Of a stretch of DNA of 64,000 nucleotides, positions 1-7,751 are shown piece by piece (position 1 is the stretch's first letter; each line of letters begins with the position of its first letter). The notes beneath the pieces were generated by a model, which saw only the letters and a program-made list of their open reading frames with translations, was not told where the DNA came from and searched no databases. Origin of the DNA: Edaphobacter flagellatus (lineage in GTDB: Bacteria > Acidobacteriota > Terriglobia > Terriglobales > Acidobacteriaceae); NCBI RefSeq assembly GCF_025264665.1, contig NZ_CP073697.1, forward strand, positions 3,825,501 to 3,889,500, in the 5' to 3' direction. The position numbers were made by a program, and so were the translations under genes.

Positions 1-853
1 CTGCACCGCCACCTACTTTGGCTGCAGTATTTTTGCCGCGGCCTTTGCCCTCAACACTGTAAGGCTGCGTACTGACCGCAAGAGAGTCGCCGTTACGGCT
101 GATGCTGACCAATTCAACGGTCAGCAAGGAGTTGCCCTTATAGTGCGCAGCCTCTTGAACGGCGGTGACCCGACCCGTTACCGCTGAACCCTGACGAATG
201 GCTACGAGGCCATCCGCCATAATGTCCGTTGCCACTGTTCCCGTGAAGGATTGGCCCTGCTGGGTTGAGGCGCTATCCAGAGTCTGATTGATGCGAACCG
301 GAATCGTCGTGCCTGCAGGAATCGTGACATTCCTAAAGGCCGGCGGTGGGGGAGGTGCAGGCGCAGGAGCTGGAGCTGGGGTAGGCGCTACCGGGACCTG
401 TGCTACCGGCTGTGGCCGCTCGATGGGCGCCGGTCGCGAGGGAGCCACTACGGGCTTTGGTGCAGGAGTCTTGACTTTCTTTGCGGGGGCGGGAGTTGGA
501 ACTGGTGCTGGCGCCGGTGCCGTCGCTACGGGCGCCGGTGCCGCGACAGTCAGGTTGTTAACAACCGTCTTGATGCCTGGTATCTGAGAGACGTCGGACG
601 CCGCCAGCGAGCGCGCTGCATCGTTGCTGACCGTGCCATTCAGGGTAACGATCCCATTCTGTACAGAACTCTGGATCGACTCCGTGCTCAGAGCGTTATC
701 TGCCGATAGCTTGCTCTGGACGGCGGAGGTGAGTGTTGCGTCGTCTGTGGCGGGCGCAGGGGTGGAACTCTTGCAACCGCCGATGCTGAGCGCCAGCGCC
801 AGTGCGGTTACAGCAACGAACGTGCGGGGTGATGTCATCGAATGGATATTCAT
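1..853 (-). CDS. BON-domain lipoprotein with Pro/Ala-rich linker (3' end outside window)
   Basis: The reading frame stays open from the ATG at 853 to the window edge, about 284 codons. It starts with a lipoprotein signal peptide (hydrophobic VTALALALSIGG followed by Cys at about residue 28). A BON-like domain follows (about 38-95, ending IPGIKTVVNNL), then a linker of Ala-Pro repeats rich in Pro/Lys (about 98-165). The C-terminal part begins FRNVTIPAGTTIPVRINQTL and looks like a small beta-rich domain of the kind seen in acidobacterial envelope proteins. BON domains are thought to bind phospholipid surfaces in the periplasm. A purine-rich AGAGAG lies upstream of the start. The low-complexity linker gives a misleading Gly/Ala-rich ORF on the other strand. 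Function beyond the envelope is not known. Confidence 0.8.
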   Translation of the reverse strand, partial: MNIHSMTSPRTFVAVTALALALSIGGCKSSTPAPATDDATLTSAVQSKLSADNALSTESIQSSVQNGIVTLNGTVSNDAARSLAASDVSQIPGIKTVVNNLTVAAPAPVATAPAPAPVPTPAPAKKVKTPAPKPVVAPSRPAPIERPQPVAQVPVAPTPAPAPAPAPPPPPAFRNVTIPAGTTIPVRINQTLDSASTQQGQSFTGTVATDIMADGLVAIRQGSAVTGRVTAVQEAAHYKGNSLLTVELVSISRNGDSLAVSTQPYSVEGKGRGKNTAAKVGGGA

Positions 854-1299
854 TGGTTGATCTCTCTTCGTGCTGTAGCACTCTGACTCCTCCGCAAATC
901 AATAGCTTGCGGGAGCCGATGTGCGAGTTTATGCGAGTTTAGACGATGCCGTCTACTTTGGAGTTGATTGTGAGATCCACTCCCCCTGTAGAGTATGACG
1001 GATAACGAACCGGACAGAGAGCCGCCCACCATGCATGCTCCCTTCATATGATAAGAACCAAAGGGCTTGCCGGGGACCGGGGCAAAAGAGCACAACCAAA
1101 TGACGAAAGCAGGCATCCACCAGATAAGATAGCCTGCACTTCATGAGTGCAGCAGTGCGGTGGTTTGCCCGCTGTAAGATAGGAAGCGACACAATCGTGC
1201 GACTTGCAGCGTTGAGCTACATCTGCAAATCTATGAAAATAGAGTCATAGGGACTCAAATCGGAAGCAATGGGTCGCTTGAACCCGAGGAGGAGAAAAA
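854..1299. other. Divergent intergenic region with tandem repeat and hairpin
   Basis: This 446-bp gap separates the divergent BON lipoprotein and YtxH genes and must hold both promoters. Two things stand out: an exact tandem duplication of TGCGAGTTTA at 922-941, and a 7-bp inverted repeat CTGCACT/AGTGCAG with a 5-nt loop at 1134-1152. No good -35/-10 pair with standard spacing was found. ORFs here on the minus strand have no RBS and no recognisable composition. Confidence 0.5.
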
Positions 1300-1689
1300 A
1301 TGGCTGACAACGATAATGGTGCAAGCGGGCTTGGATGGTTTCTGGCAGGATTGGGTCTTGGTGCGTTGGTGGGTGTGCTCTATGCGCCCAAGGCAGGGAA
1401 AGAGACTCGGGAAGATCTGAAGGCAAGCGCGCAAGATGCAAAAGAGCGTGCGGCTGTCCTGGCTCAGCAGGGTCGCGAGCGCGCCGCTGAGTATGCGGCG
1501 CAGGGACGCGATCAGTTCAACGAATACGTCGATCGCGGCAGGGAGTACTACGACCGTGGCCGCTCGCAATGGTCGCAGTATGTCGAGAAGGGCAAGAACC
1601 TTGTCCAGGACCAGCAGAGCAAGATCACCACGGCAATCGATGCAGGTAAGCAGGCTTATGCGAATGCTACCCAGGAGACCAACTCCTAG
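1300..1689 (+). CDS. YtxH domain-containing protein
   Basis: This 129-residue protein has an N-terminal transmembrane segment (about 11-29, GLGWFLAGLGLGALVGVLYAP). The motif YAPKAGKETREDL after it is typical of the YtxH family. The rest is a long amphipathic, Ala/Arg/Gln-rich helix with repeated AA(E/Q)RGR(D/E) patterns, probably a coiled coil lying along the inner membrane. YtxH-family proteins are poorly characterised and are linked to general stress in Bacillus. A strong GAGGAG lies 6-8 nt before the ATG. A 12-bp perfect hairpin separates it from the next gene, which is probably co-transcribed. Confidence 0.85.
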   Translation: MADNDNGASGLGWFLAGLGLGALVGVLYAPKAGKETREDLKASAQDAKERAAVLAQQGRERAAEYAAQGRDQFNEYVDRGREYYDRGRSQWSQYVEKGKNLVQDQQSKITTAIDAGKQAYANATQETNS

Positions 1690-1704
1690 CCTTTCTGCAG
1701 GAAC

Positions 1705-1735
1705 GCGAGGTCTGGCCCCATGTGCCAGACCTCGC
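1705..1735. terminator. Perfect 12-bp intercistronic hairpin
   Basis: GCGAGGTCTGGC (1705-1716) pairs perfectly with GCCAGACCTCGC (1724-1735) around a 7-nt loop. No T-run follows, so it may be an attenuator or a 3'-end stabiliser between the YtxH gene and the gene at 1766 rather than a full intrinsic terminator. Confidence 0.55.
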
Positions 1736-1765
1736 TGCAAATGAGGTATTGGAGGAGAGATTCCT

Positions 1766-2314
1766 ATGATGATCCTGGCCATCTTGCAGGAGCCTGGTTC
1801 GCTTTCGGCAGGAAACTCGCGCCTGTTGATGTTCTTCGTCGCCATGGTGGCTGTTGCCATGGCCATTCAGGCGATTGTCGTTGTGGTAGCTGCCATTGGT
1901 GCGATCAAAGCGCGTAAGCAGTTTCTTGCGATCGCGCAGGAGTTGCGCGAAAAATCGTTGCCCATCATGGATTCCGCGCAGGGGATGATGCACGAGCTAC
2001 ATCCAAAGGTCCGGACGATCACCGACAATCTCGTCGAGACCAGTCATGTTGTGCGGTCGAAGGCCCAGGAGTTCGATTCCACTCTGACCGACGTCAATCA
2101 ACGCGCGCGAGCACAAACCGAGCGCGTCGACGATATGGTCTCTACTGTTCTCGATACCACCGCTGGCATCGCATCGACGATCCAGAAAGGCGTGCAGGTT
2201 CCAGTGCGTGAGTTTCACGGTGTGATGAGTGGTATTAAGGCTGGAATCGATGTTCTCGTGGGCCGAAGCGGAAATCATCGCAGGCACTATCATGACGACG
2301 AGTTCGGCAGCTAA
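1766..2314 (+). CDS. DUF948-like membrane-anchored coiled-coil protein
   Basis: The product has 182 residues: one transmembrane segment near the N terminus (about 20-46, LLMFFVAMVAVAMAIQAIVVV), then a long helical region with heptad-like spacing (about 60-165), and a polar His/Asp-rich tail. The layout matches DUF948 proteins, which often lie beside YtxH genes, as here. GGAGGAGAG lies 6 nt before the ATG. A second in-frame ATG follows immediately, so the start could be 1769. Together with the upstream gene it probably forms a two-gene envelope or stress operon. The family is assigned from layout and context, not from a catalytic motif. Confidence 0.75.
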   Translation: MMILAILQEPGSLSAGNSRLLMFFVAMVAVAMAIQAIVVVVAAIGAIKARKQFLAIAQELREKSLPIMDSAQGMMHELHPKVRTITDNLVETSHVVRSKAQEFDSTLTDVNQRARAQTERVDDMVSTVLDTTAGIASTIQKGVQVPVREFHGVMSGIKAGIDVLVGRSGNHRRHYHDDEFGS

Positions 2315-2326
2315 GCGCTTCGCCGA

Positions 2327-3451
2327 TCACACAATCCAGCCGCCGCCCACAACCTCATCTTCCTGATAGAAGACAGCAGATTGGCCAGGCGTGATAGCGC
2401 GCTGCGGTTCGTCGAACAGTGCGCGGACCAGATCGCCACCCATTCCCGTAAGCGTTGCCGGTGCAGGCGTATGACGGTGGCGAATCTTCGCAGTCACACG
2501 AATCTGCTCGCCCTCCCTCAGCCCAGGGATTGATATCCAGTTCAGCCGGTTCGCTGTCAGCTCACGTGTCAACAGTTCCGCATCCGGGCCGACCGTCACC
2601 TGGTGCGAGTCCGGATGAATCGCCAGCACATACAGAGGATTGGGCGAGCTGATACCAAGCCCCTTCCGCTGTCCAACCGTAAAGCTGTGAATGCCCTGGT
2701 GATGCCCGATGACCTCGCCTGTGGTCGTCACCAGCTCTCCCGAAAGATCAGGCATCGGCTCGTTCTGCTCATCGAGGTACGCCTTCAGAAACACGCTGTA
2801 GTCACCGCCGGGGATAAAGCAGATCTCCTGCGAATCCGGCTTCTGCGCCAATGCCAGACCCGCATCGGCTGCGCGCTCGCGCACCTCGGGCTTCTGCATC
2901 TCGCCCAGTGGAAACAGCGTGCGTGCGAGCTGCTCCTGCGTCAGGCCGAAGAGGAAGTATGTCTGGTCCTTCGACTTATCGGCTGGACGCGAGAGAATCC
3001 ACCGCCCGCGCGCCCCATCGTAATGATTACGAGCATAGTGGCCCGTCGCAATGCGCTCGGCGCCAATCTGACGCGCTGTCAGCAGCAGCTGATCGAATTT
3101 CAAATGGTTGTTGCAGAGCGTGCAGGGAATCGGCGTACGACCGGCCAGGTACTCATTCACGAAGGGCCGCACGACGTCTGCTTCAAAGCGCTCCTGCTGG
3201 TTGACGACATAGTACGGAATGCCGATCTGCTCGGCAACGGCGCGGGCATCGTAGACATCATCCAGCGAGCAGCAGCGCCCCTGTACCGCTTCAGGCATTC
3301 CCTCATGCCCTGAAAGGCGGCGCTGGTTCCACAGCTGCAGAGTCAGCCCTACGATGGAGTGCCCCTCAGCGCGCAGCATCGCCGCAACCGTCGAGGAATC
3401 GACTCCGCCGGACATGGCAACCGCAATCGTACTGTTCGTCTCAGCGCTCAT
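2327..3451 (-). CDS. mnmA: tRNA-specific 2-thiouridylase MnmA
   Basis: MnmA puts sulfur on C2 of the wobble uridine (U34) in tRNA-Lys, -Glu and -Gln, using ATP and a relayed persulfide. The PP-loop SGGVDSS is at residues 14-20. The catalytic cysteine pair is present: Cys113 in PCTLCNN and Cys211 in SQEICFIP. The motif GHYAR is also seen. At 374 residues the length matches the family. The frame opens at 3502, which would add 17 residues. I chose 3451 because it gives the usual spacing of about 13 residues before the PP-loop; neither start has a strong RBS. The NAD(P)HX repair gene is divergent. Confidence 0.95.
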   Translation of the reverse strand: MSAETNSTIAVAMSGGVDSSTVAAMLRAEGHSIVGLTLQLWNQRRLSGHEGMPEAVQGRCCSLDDVYDARAVAEQIGIPYYVVNQQERFEADVVRPFVNEYLAGRTPIPCTLCNNHLKFDQLLLTARQIGAERIATGHYARNHYDGARGRWILSRPADKSKDQTYFLFGLTQEQLARTLFPLGEMQKPEVRERAADAGLALAQKPDSQEICFIPGGDYSVFLKAYLDEQNEPMPDLSGELVTTTGEVIGHHQGIHSFTVGQRKGLGISSPNPLYVLAIHPDSHQVTVGPDAELLTRELTANRLNWISIPGLREGEQIRVTAKIRHRHTPAPATLTGMGGDLVRALFDEPQRAITPGQSAVFYQEDEVVGGGWIV

Positions 3452-3545
3452 AGGCTCTGCTTCTATTTTCTCAGAGTTTGACGATTTTCGAACCATTACC
3501 ATCTTCGGTTTGGCTTATGCCCATGGAATGAGATAGAAGGAGGTG

Positions 3546-5147
3546 ATGAAGATTCTTACCGCAGAAGAGATGGCCGCCACCGACCGACGCACGGTCGAGG
3601 AAGCAGGCATTCCGCTGTCGACGCTGATGGAGGCTGCCGGTGCTGCCGTGGCCGCCTATTGCAGGCGGCGATGCATACGAAGCCTTCCTCGTATGAAAAG
3701 GATCGTGGCTCTCTGCGGCAAAGGCAACAATGGCGGAGACGGCATGGTCGCTGCACGCCAGCTCGCACACGACTGGCAGGATGTATGCGTCGTCTTGCTC
3801 GGCAGGATGGCTGATGTAAAAGGTGAGGCCGCAACGGCACTTGAACGTCTGCGTGCGGAGGCTCCCGCAGTAAAGATTGTTGAGGTTGAGGATGAAGCCG
3901 CTCTTGCAACGGAGTTTACCGGTACAAATGTCCCCGGCTTGGTTCTCGACGCTGTCGTAGGAACCGGCTTCAAGCCGCCACTGCGAGGCTTGGCAGAGAC
4001 AGCGCGGAGACTGCTCAATACTCTAAGCGTGCCTGTCGTTGCCGTCGACCTCCCCAGTGGGTGGAATGCCGACTCAACCGAGCAGACAGTCGAAGGAGCC
4101 TATCGCGCCGATGCGGTCGTCACCTTTACCGCCCCTAAAACAGCACACGTCTTCGGCTATATGACTGCGGGGCCTGTCCTGGTTGCGTCCATCGGTTCGC
4201 CTGAAAATATAGTGCAATCGGCAAGCGATCTGATATGGGCCGGATCATCGAAGACCATCGCCGAAAAGCCGCGCGATCCCAACTCAAATAAAGGAAAGTT
4301 CGGCCACGTACTGATCGTCGGTGGAAGCTACGGAACAGCAGGCGCGCCATCCATGTCATCGCTCGCGGCGCTGCGGTCCGGTGCAGGACTTGTCACTGCG
4401 GCTGTGCCAAAGTCCATCGTGAACCTTGTGGCTGGAGTAGCTCCGGAGTTGATGGTTCGTCCGCTCGATGAAGGCCCTGAAGGCGCAGTCGCAATGACCA
4501 GCATCGCAGGAGCCAATCTGGATGCACTGCTCGAGCGCATTACGGTGCTTGCTATCGGTCCGGGGCTCTCGCAGCGAGGTGAGGCCAAGGCAGTTGTGCG
4601 TGATTTGATTGCTAGGGCGAAGATACCAATGGTGATCGATGCCGACGGCCTCAATGCCTTTGACGGATGCACTCATCTGCTGGACGGCACCACAAAGACT
4701 CTTGTGCTGACGCCGCATCCCGGCGAAATGGCCCGTCTGGCTGGCATGACGGTGAAGGAGGTCGAAGCCGACCGCATTGGGCTTGCGAGAAGATTTGCGA
4801 CCCAGCACAAGCTAACTCTTGTGCTCAAGGGATGGCGCACGCTCATTGCGCACCCCGATGGACGCATCGCCGTGAATACCTCGGGCAATCCTGCGATGGC
4901 CAAGGGGGGGAGCGGAGATATCCTTACCGGCATCGTAGCGGCGATGCTGGCACAGTATCCCGGCGACGTCGCGGCCGCGGTGGAGGCAGCAGTGTATCTC
5001 CACGGGCTTGCAGGTGATTTCGCCGCGCACGTGATGGATGAGCACACGGTGCTCGCCACTGATACTGTTGCGCACCTGTCTGACGCTTTCCGCTATCGTA
5101 CGCACGACGAGGACGGCAGCACATGGCTCTGCGGACTGAGAGTGTAG
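3546..5147 (+). CDS. nnr: Bifunctional NAD(P)HX epimerase / ADP-dependent NAD(P)HX dehydratase
   Basis: This 533-residue fusion repairs damaged (hydrated) NADH and NADPH. The N-terminal half (about 1-215) is a YjeF-N epimerase with CGKGNNGGDG near residue 58. The C-terminal half (about 235-515) is an ADP-dependent dehydratase of the ribokinase-like fold, with VLTPHPGEMARL and the NPAMAKGGSGDILTG signature. The start is odd: AAGGAGGTGAT, an 11-base match to the anti-Shine-Dalgarno, runs into the start region, so the ATG at 3546 is only about 2 nt past GGAGG and a GTG at 3543 overlaps it. The family N terminus (MKILTAEEM) supports 3546. tsaE follows 9 nt downstream, a pairing common in bacteria. 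Confidence 0.93.
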   Translation: MKILTAEEMAATDRRTVEEAGIPLSTLMEAAGAAVAAYCRRRCIRSLPRMKRIVALCGKGNNGGDGMVAARQLAHDWQDVCVVLLGRMADVKGEAATALERLRAEAPAVKIVEVEDEAALATEFTGTNVPGLVLDAVVGTGFKPPLRGLAETARRLLNTLSVPVVAVDLPSGWNADSTEQTVEGAYRADAVVTFTAPKTAHVFGYMTAGPVLVASIGSPENIVQSASDLIWAGSSKTIAEKPRDPNSNKGKFGHVLIVGGSYGTAGAPSMSSLAALRSGAGLVTAAVPKSIVNLVAGVAPELMVRPLDEGPEGAVAMTSIAGANLDALLERITVLAIGPGLSQRGEAKAVVRDLIARAKIPMVIDADGLNAFDGCTHLLDGTTKTLVLTPHPGEMARLAGMTVKEVEADRIGLARRFATQHKLTLVLKGWRTLIAHPDGRIAVNTSGNPAMAKGGSGDILTGIVAAMLAQYPGDVAAAVEAAVYLHGLAGDFAAHVMDEHTVLATDTVAHLSDAFRYRTHDEDGSTWLCGLRV

Positions 5148-5156
5148 GCTGAGAGC

Positions 5157-5606
5157 GTGACCGCATTCATTCGAGAAAAAAGATTTAGGACCCGCAGCGT
5201 CGCTGGAACCCTTGCTTTGGGCGAGAAGATCGCGGAGATTCTGTCGCCTACTCCAAAGCTCGCTGTGTTGCGCGGCGAAGTCGGCGCAGGTAAAACCACG
5301 CTGGTCAAGGGCATCGCCGAAGCCCTCGGGGCCGCGAGCGAAGAAGACGTTACCAGCCCCACCTTCACGCTGGTGCATGAGTATGTGGGGCCGAAGGTGA
5401 AGCTCTATCACCTCGATCTCTATCGACTGGAGACGGAGCGCGAGCTTGCTGCGCTGGGCATCGAAGAGATGGCCGCCGAGTCGAATGCGCTGGTTCTCGT
5501 CGAATGGGGCGAGCGATTCGAGAGTCTCGTCTCGCGTATGGACGCTGAGATTGCGATGGAGCATGGCGAAGGAGACGAACGCGCGCTGCTGGTCCGCTGG
5601 CGCTAA
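5157..5606 (+). CDS. tsaE: tRNA t6A biosynthesis ATPase TsaE
   Basis: TsaE is the small ATPase of the TsaBDE complex that makes N6-threonylcarbamoyladenosine (t6A) at position 37 of ANN-decoding tRNAs. The 149-residue product has a Walker A loop (GEVGAGKTT, 40-48) and the HLDLYRL block of the family. The VEWGERF motif near residue 120 matches the conserved EW/EWxE region. It starts with GTG nine bases after the stop of the NAD(P)HX repair gene, so the two are very likely co-transcribed. tsaB and tsaD are not in the window. Confidence 0.93.
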   Translation: MTAFIREKRFRTRSVAGTLALGEKIAEILSPTPKLAVLRGEVGAGKTTLVKGIAEALGAASEEDVTSPTFTLVHEYVGPKVKLYHLDLYRLETERELAALGIEEMAAESNALVLVEWGERFESLVSRMDAEIAMEHGEGDERALLVRWR

Positions 5607-5613
5607 AGAATAA

Positions 5614-5635
5614 GGCCCACGCGATTACGTGAGCC
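5614..5635. terminator. Short hairpin between convergent genes
   Basis: GGC-CACG (5614-5620, one mismatch) pairs with CGTG-GCC (5628-5635) around a 6-nt loop, between the convergent stops of tsaE and the peroxiredoxin-like gene. There is no clear T-run. It may act as a weak bidirectional terminator. Confidence 0.35.
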
Positions 5636-5658
5636 GTATTGGTCGAAACTTCGAGTGC

Positions 5659-6231
5659 CTAGGGTTTGGTCGCGCCGGTGTTGGCGTTGATCACCGCCAG
5701 GGTGTCGGAGGGCGGCGTTTGGTCACTGAATGAATAGCCGGTATGAGCGAAGTAGATGGTGCCGCCCTTGCTCACTACGAAAGTGCTGGGGTAGGCCGTC
5801 TCGCTAGGGCCGTTCCAGCGCAGGCCGTACTGGTTGACGACCTGATATGTGGGATCGAGGACGATGTGGATGTTGGCGGGCAGAGGAGCCAAGCCAGTCA
5901 TCTGCAGAGCGTCTGACATCAGGTTCTTGCTGTCAGTGCCGGGATAAACAAACAACACCTGCGCGCCCAGCGCGGCAAACTGCGCAGCGGCTTGCTGATA
6001 GAGCTGAAATTGCTGCTGCGAGAACGGGCACTGATAGCCGGGATATCCGCGCAGCACGATCAGGACAACGTTGCCTTGACTGGTCAGCGATGAGAGCGTC
6101 AGCGAGTTGCCGCCGGGAGTTGGAAGCGTGAAGTCGGGAGCGCTCTGTCCGACGCCTGGAGTTGCGGCGGAGGCGGCGAGCGAGGCGGCGAGCAGAAGTG
6201 CGGGAAGGAAAGACAGTCTGCGCAGGCTCAT
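5659..6231 (-). CDS. Secreted peroxiredoxin / AhpC-TSA-like protein
   Basis: From the ATG at 6231 the protein is 190 residues, with a signal peptide (RRLSFLPALLLAASLAASAA). A thioredoxin-fold domain follows (GQSAPDFTLPTPGG, then VLIVLRGYPGYQCPFSQQQF). The redox motif is Cys-Pro-Phe-Ser: one peroxidatic-type Cys with the second position Ser, so a one-Cys thiol peroxidase is more likely than a CxxC oxidoreductase. The frame extends to 6366, but that would overlap the neighbouring gene and hide the signal peptide. It probably acts in the periplasm on hydroperoxides. The electron donor is unknown. Confidence 0.85.
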   Translation of the reverse strand: MSLRRLSFLPALLLAASLAASAATPGVGQSAPDFTLPTPGGNSLTLSSLTSQGNVVLIVLRGYPGYQCPFSQQQFQLYQQAAAQFAALGAQVLFVYPGTDSKNLMSDALQMTGLAPLPANIHIVLDPTYQVVNQYGLRWNGPSETAYPSTFVVSKGGTIYFAHTGYSFSDQTPPSDTLAVINANTGATKP

Positions 6232-6349
6232 GGAGCCGATTGTAGGAATGGTGTAATCCTGCGAGGTATACCACTTTGGAGGCAGCGAAAGCTGATTCGA
6301 TTGGCGTAAGTTTTGCTTGATGAGGGAGTTGCCGCTGATTCTGAAAGCG

Positions 6350-7144
6350 TTAGCTTTTGCGTCCACGCCCCGTGTAGCGATAGATGGCGCATAGCTCGTC
6401 GCCGGTTGAGCCGTACTCGGCCTGCTGGGCGATGGCTTCGAGGTCGGCGGCGTGGTCGTCGGGAGTCATGGGCACGGAGCCTTGCCAGAGCAGCCTGAAC
6501 GCCGGGTTGCGGTTGAGCGTGGAGCCGTGCTCAGCGTTGACATAAAGGATGTCCAGCTGGCCGGGGCGCGAGGCAAAGGCCGTCTCGACGCGGCGGAGGA
6601 AGGCTTTGAGCACGGGCGCTTCGAAGGGATGAAAGAGAAAGACGACGGTCGGCGTCGTGGGCAGCTCGAAGCTGAGCGCGTCTTCGTGTACGACGCGAAT
6701 GGGAGCGATGGCCGGAGCCGTAGGGTCAGACTTGTGCGCGCTGACCCACAGATCGACGTTCTCCTGTGCGATGCGCGCCATGGTGTCGTTCAGTTCCACG
6801 CCGACGATGGAGCGGAAGGGAAGCTCGCTGGCCAGAAGAACCGCACGTCCCTTGCCGGCGCCAACGTCGAGGAAGGTGTAGTCGGTGCTATGGTGCGGCG
6901 GCGCGGTGTCGAGCCAGCGGTCGACGAGCGCGCGCAGGATGGAGGGCGCGATGCCATAGTAGGCCGTGACGTGTTCGTCGTTTTCATGGCCGGTGACGAG
7001 ATCGCGCGCAGGGACCAGGCCGCTGGTATCCGTACCGTGAATCTGGTCGAAGGGGTGGATGGGCGTTGCCGTTGCCTTCAGCAGGTCGCGGGGTCGGATG
7101 GGTTGGACAGGCTTTGCATCTGTCTTGTTCTTCGATTTGGCCAT
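6350..7144 (-). CDS. Class I SAM-dependent methyltransferase
   Basis: The 264-residue product has the Rossmann motif I (TFLDVGAGKGRAVLLA) followed by the acidic end of strand 2 (IVGVELN), the usual signs of SAM binding. It also has a DAL-x-FELP segment and a TVVFLFHPFEAP segment like motif IV. The N-terminal tail is Lys-rich. The substrate cannot be read from the sequence. The start is firm: the upstream gene's TGA and this ATG overlap as TGATG, so the two are translationally coupled. The longer frame to 7225 lies inside the upstream gene. Confidence 0.82.
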   Translation of the reverse strand: MAKSKNKTDAKPVQPIRPRDLLKATATPIHPFDQIHGTDTSGLVPARDLVTGHENDEHVTAYYGIAPSILRALVDRWLDTAPPHHSTDYTFLDVGAGKGRAVLLASELPFRSIVGVELNDTMARIAQENVDLWVSAHKSDPTAPAIAPIRVVHEDALSFELPTTPTVVFLFHPFEAPVLKAFLRRVETAFASRPGQLDILYVNAEHGSTLNRNPAFRLLWQGSVPMTPDDHAADLEAIAQQAEYGSTGDELCAIYRYTGRGRKS

Positions 7145-7515
7145 CAGCGAATCTGCACCAGACTGGGGTTGCCGTCGAGGCCGAGCGTGCGGCGTCCGGC
7201 GGGTGTGATCTGGAGCGGGCTCCATGCGGGTTCGGTAACGATCTCGATTTCCGTCCTGCCTGCTTCTTCGAGGCCCGCGAGACGGTTGGCGATCTGCGCG
7301 GAGAGCTGCGAGGCGGCCTCATCTGTGGTGCTCGTAAGGGCAAGCGCGATATGGATGCGGTGTTTCTGCGGGACGCCGGGTATACCCGCTCCGGGAGCTT
7401 CGGGGTCGGGCGTGACAGTGATCGAGCGGATGAGGCCGAGATCGACGATGTTGCAGGGAAGCACGGGATCGAAGCAGTCGCGTAGCGCGTCCTGGATATT
7501 CAATTCGGTCAGCAT
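7144..7515 (-). CDS. DUF59 / MIP18-family iron-sulfur assembly-like protein
   Basis: From the ATG at 7515 it is 123 residues, preceded by a G-rich GGGGAGGGG. The N-terminal part (IQDALRDCFDPVLPCNIVDLGLIRSI) matches the DUF59 pattern DPxxxxNIVDLGL. DUF59 proteins (SufT, PaaD, MIP18) help Fe-S cluster maturation. The usual later Cys-Pro motif is absent here (ALTSTTDEAASQ instead), although Cys10 and Cys16 remain. The C-terminal region WSPLQITPAGRRTLG resembles family ends. The gene is coupled by TGATG to the methyltransferase. A frame start at 7551 is possible but has no RBS. Confidence 0.78.
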   Translation of the reverse strand: MLTELNIQDALRDCFDPVLPCNIVDLGLIRSITVTPDPEAPGAGIPGVPQKHRIHIALALTSTTDEAASQLSAQIANRLAGLEEAGRTEIEIVTEPAWSPLQITPAGRRTLGLDGNPSLVQIR

Positions 7516-7751
7516 CGGCAGGTATCCCCCCTCCCCATCAAAAGTGTGCAAAGTATTCGAAACAGAAGCTTTATTTGAACGGTTACTTTAGTTCGAGATC
7601 CTGTTGCCGAGCCGTCCTCAAAAATCGCCGTCTATTTCCCCTATTTCTATTTTAGCGAGTGGAGGATAACTTATCGGCACTCTGCAAGACTTTTGGATTC
7701 AAAGACTTGTTGGATACCGGGGCTTGACAGCATTTTCGTCGCAGGACGGAG

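Noticed and set aside
288..587. Gly/Ala-rich plus-strand ORF
   Set aside because: It is the complement of the Pro/Ala-rich linker of the BON lipoprotein.
850..1192. Two minus-strand ORFs in the 854-1299 gap
   Set aside because: No RBS, no domain and atypical composition; treated as intergenic.
6452..7591. Plus-strand frame of 379 residues over the methyltransferase and DUF59 genes
   Set aside because: Antisense shadow; both minus-strand genes have clear motifs and TGATG coupling.
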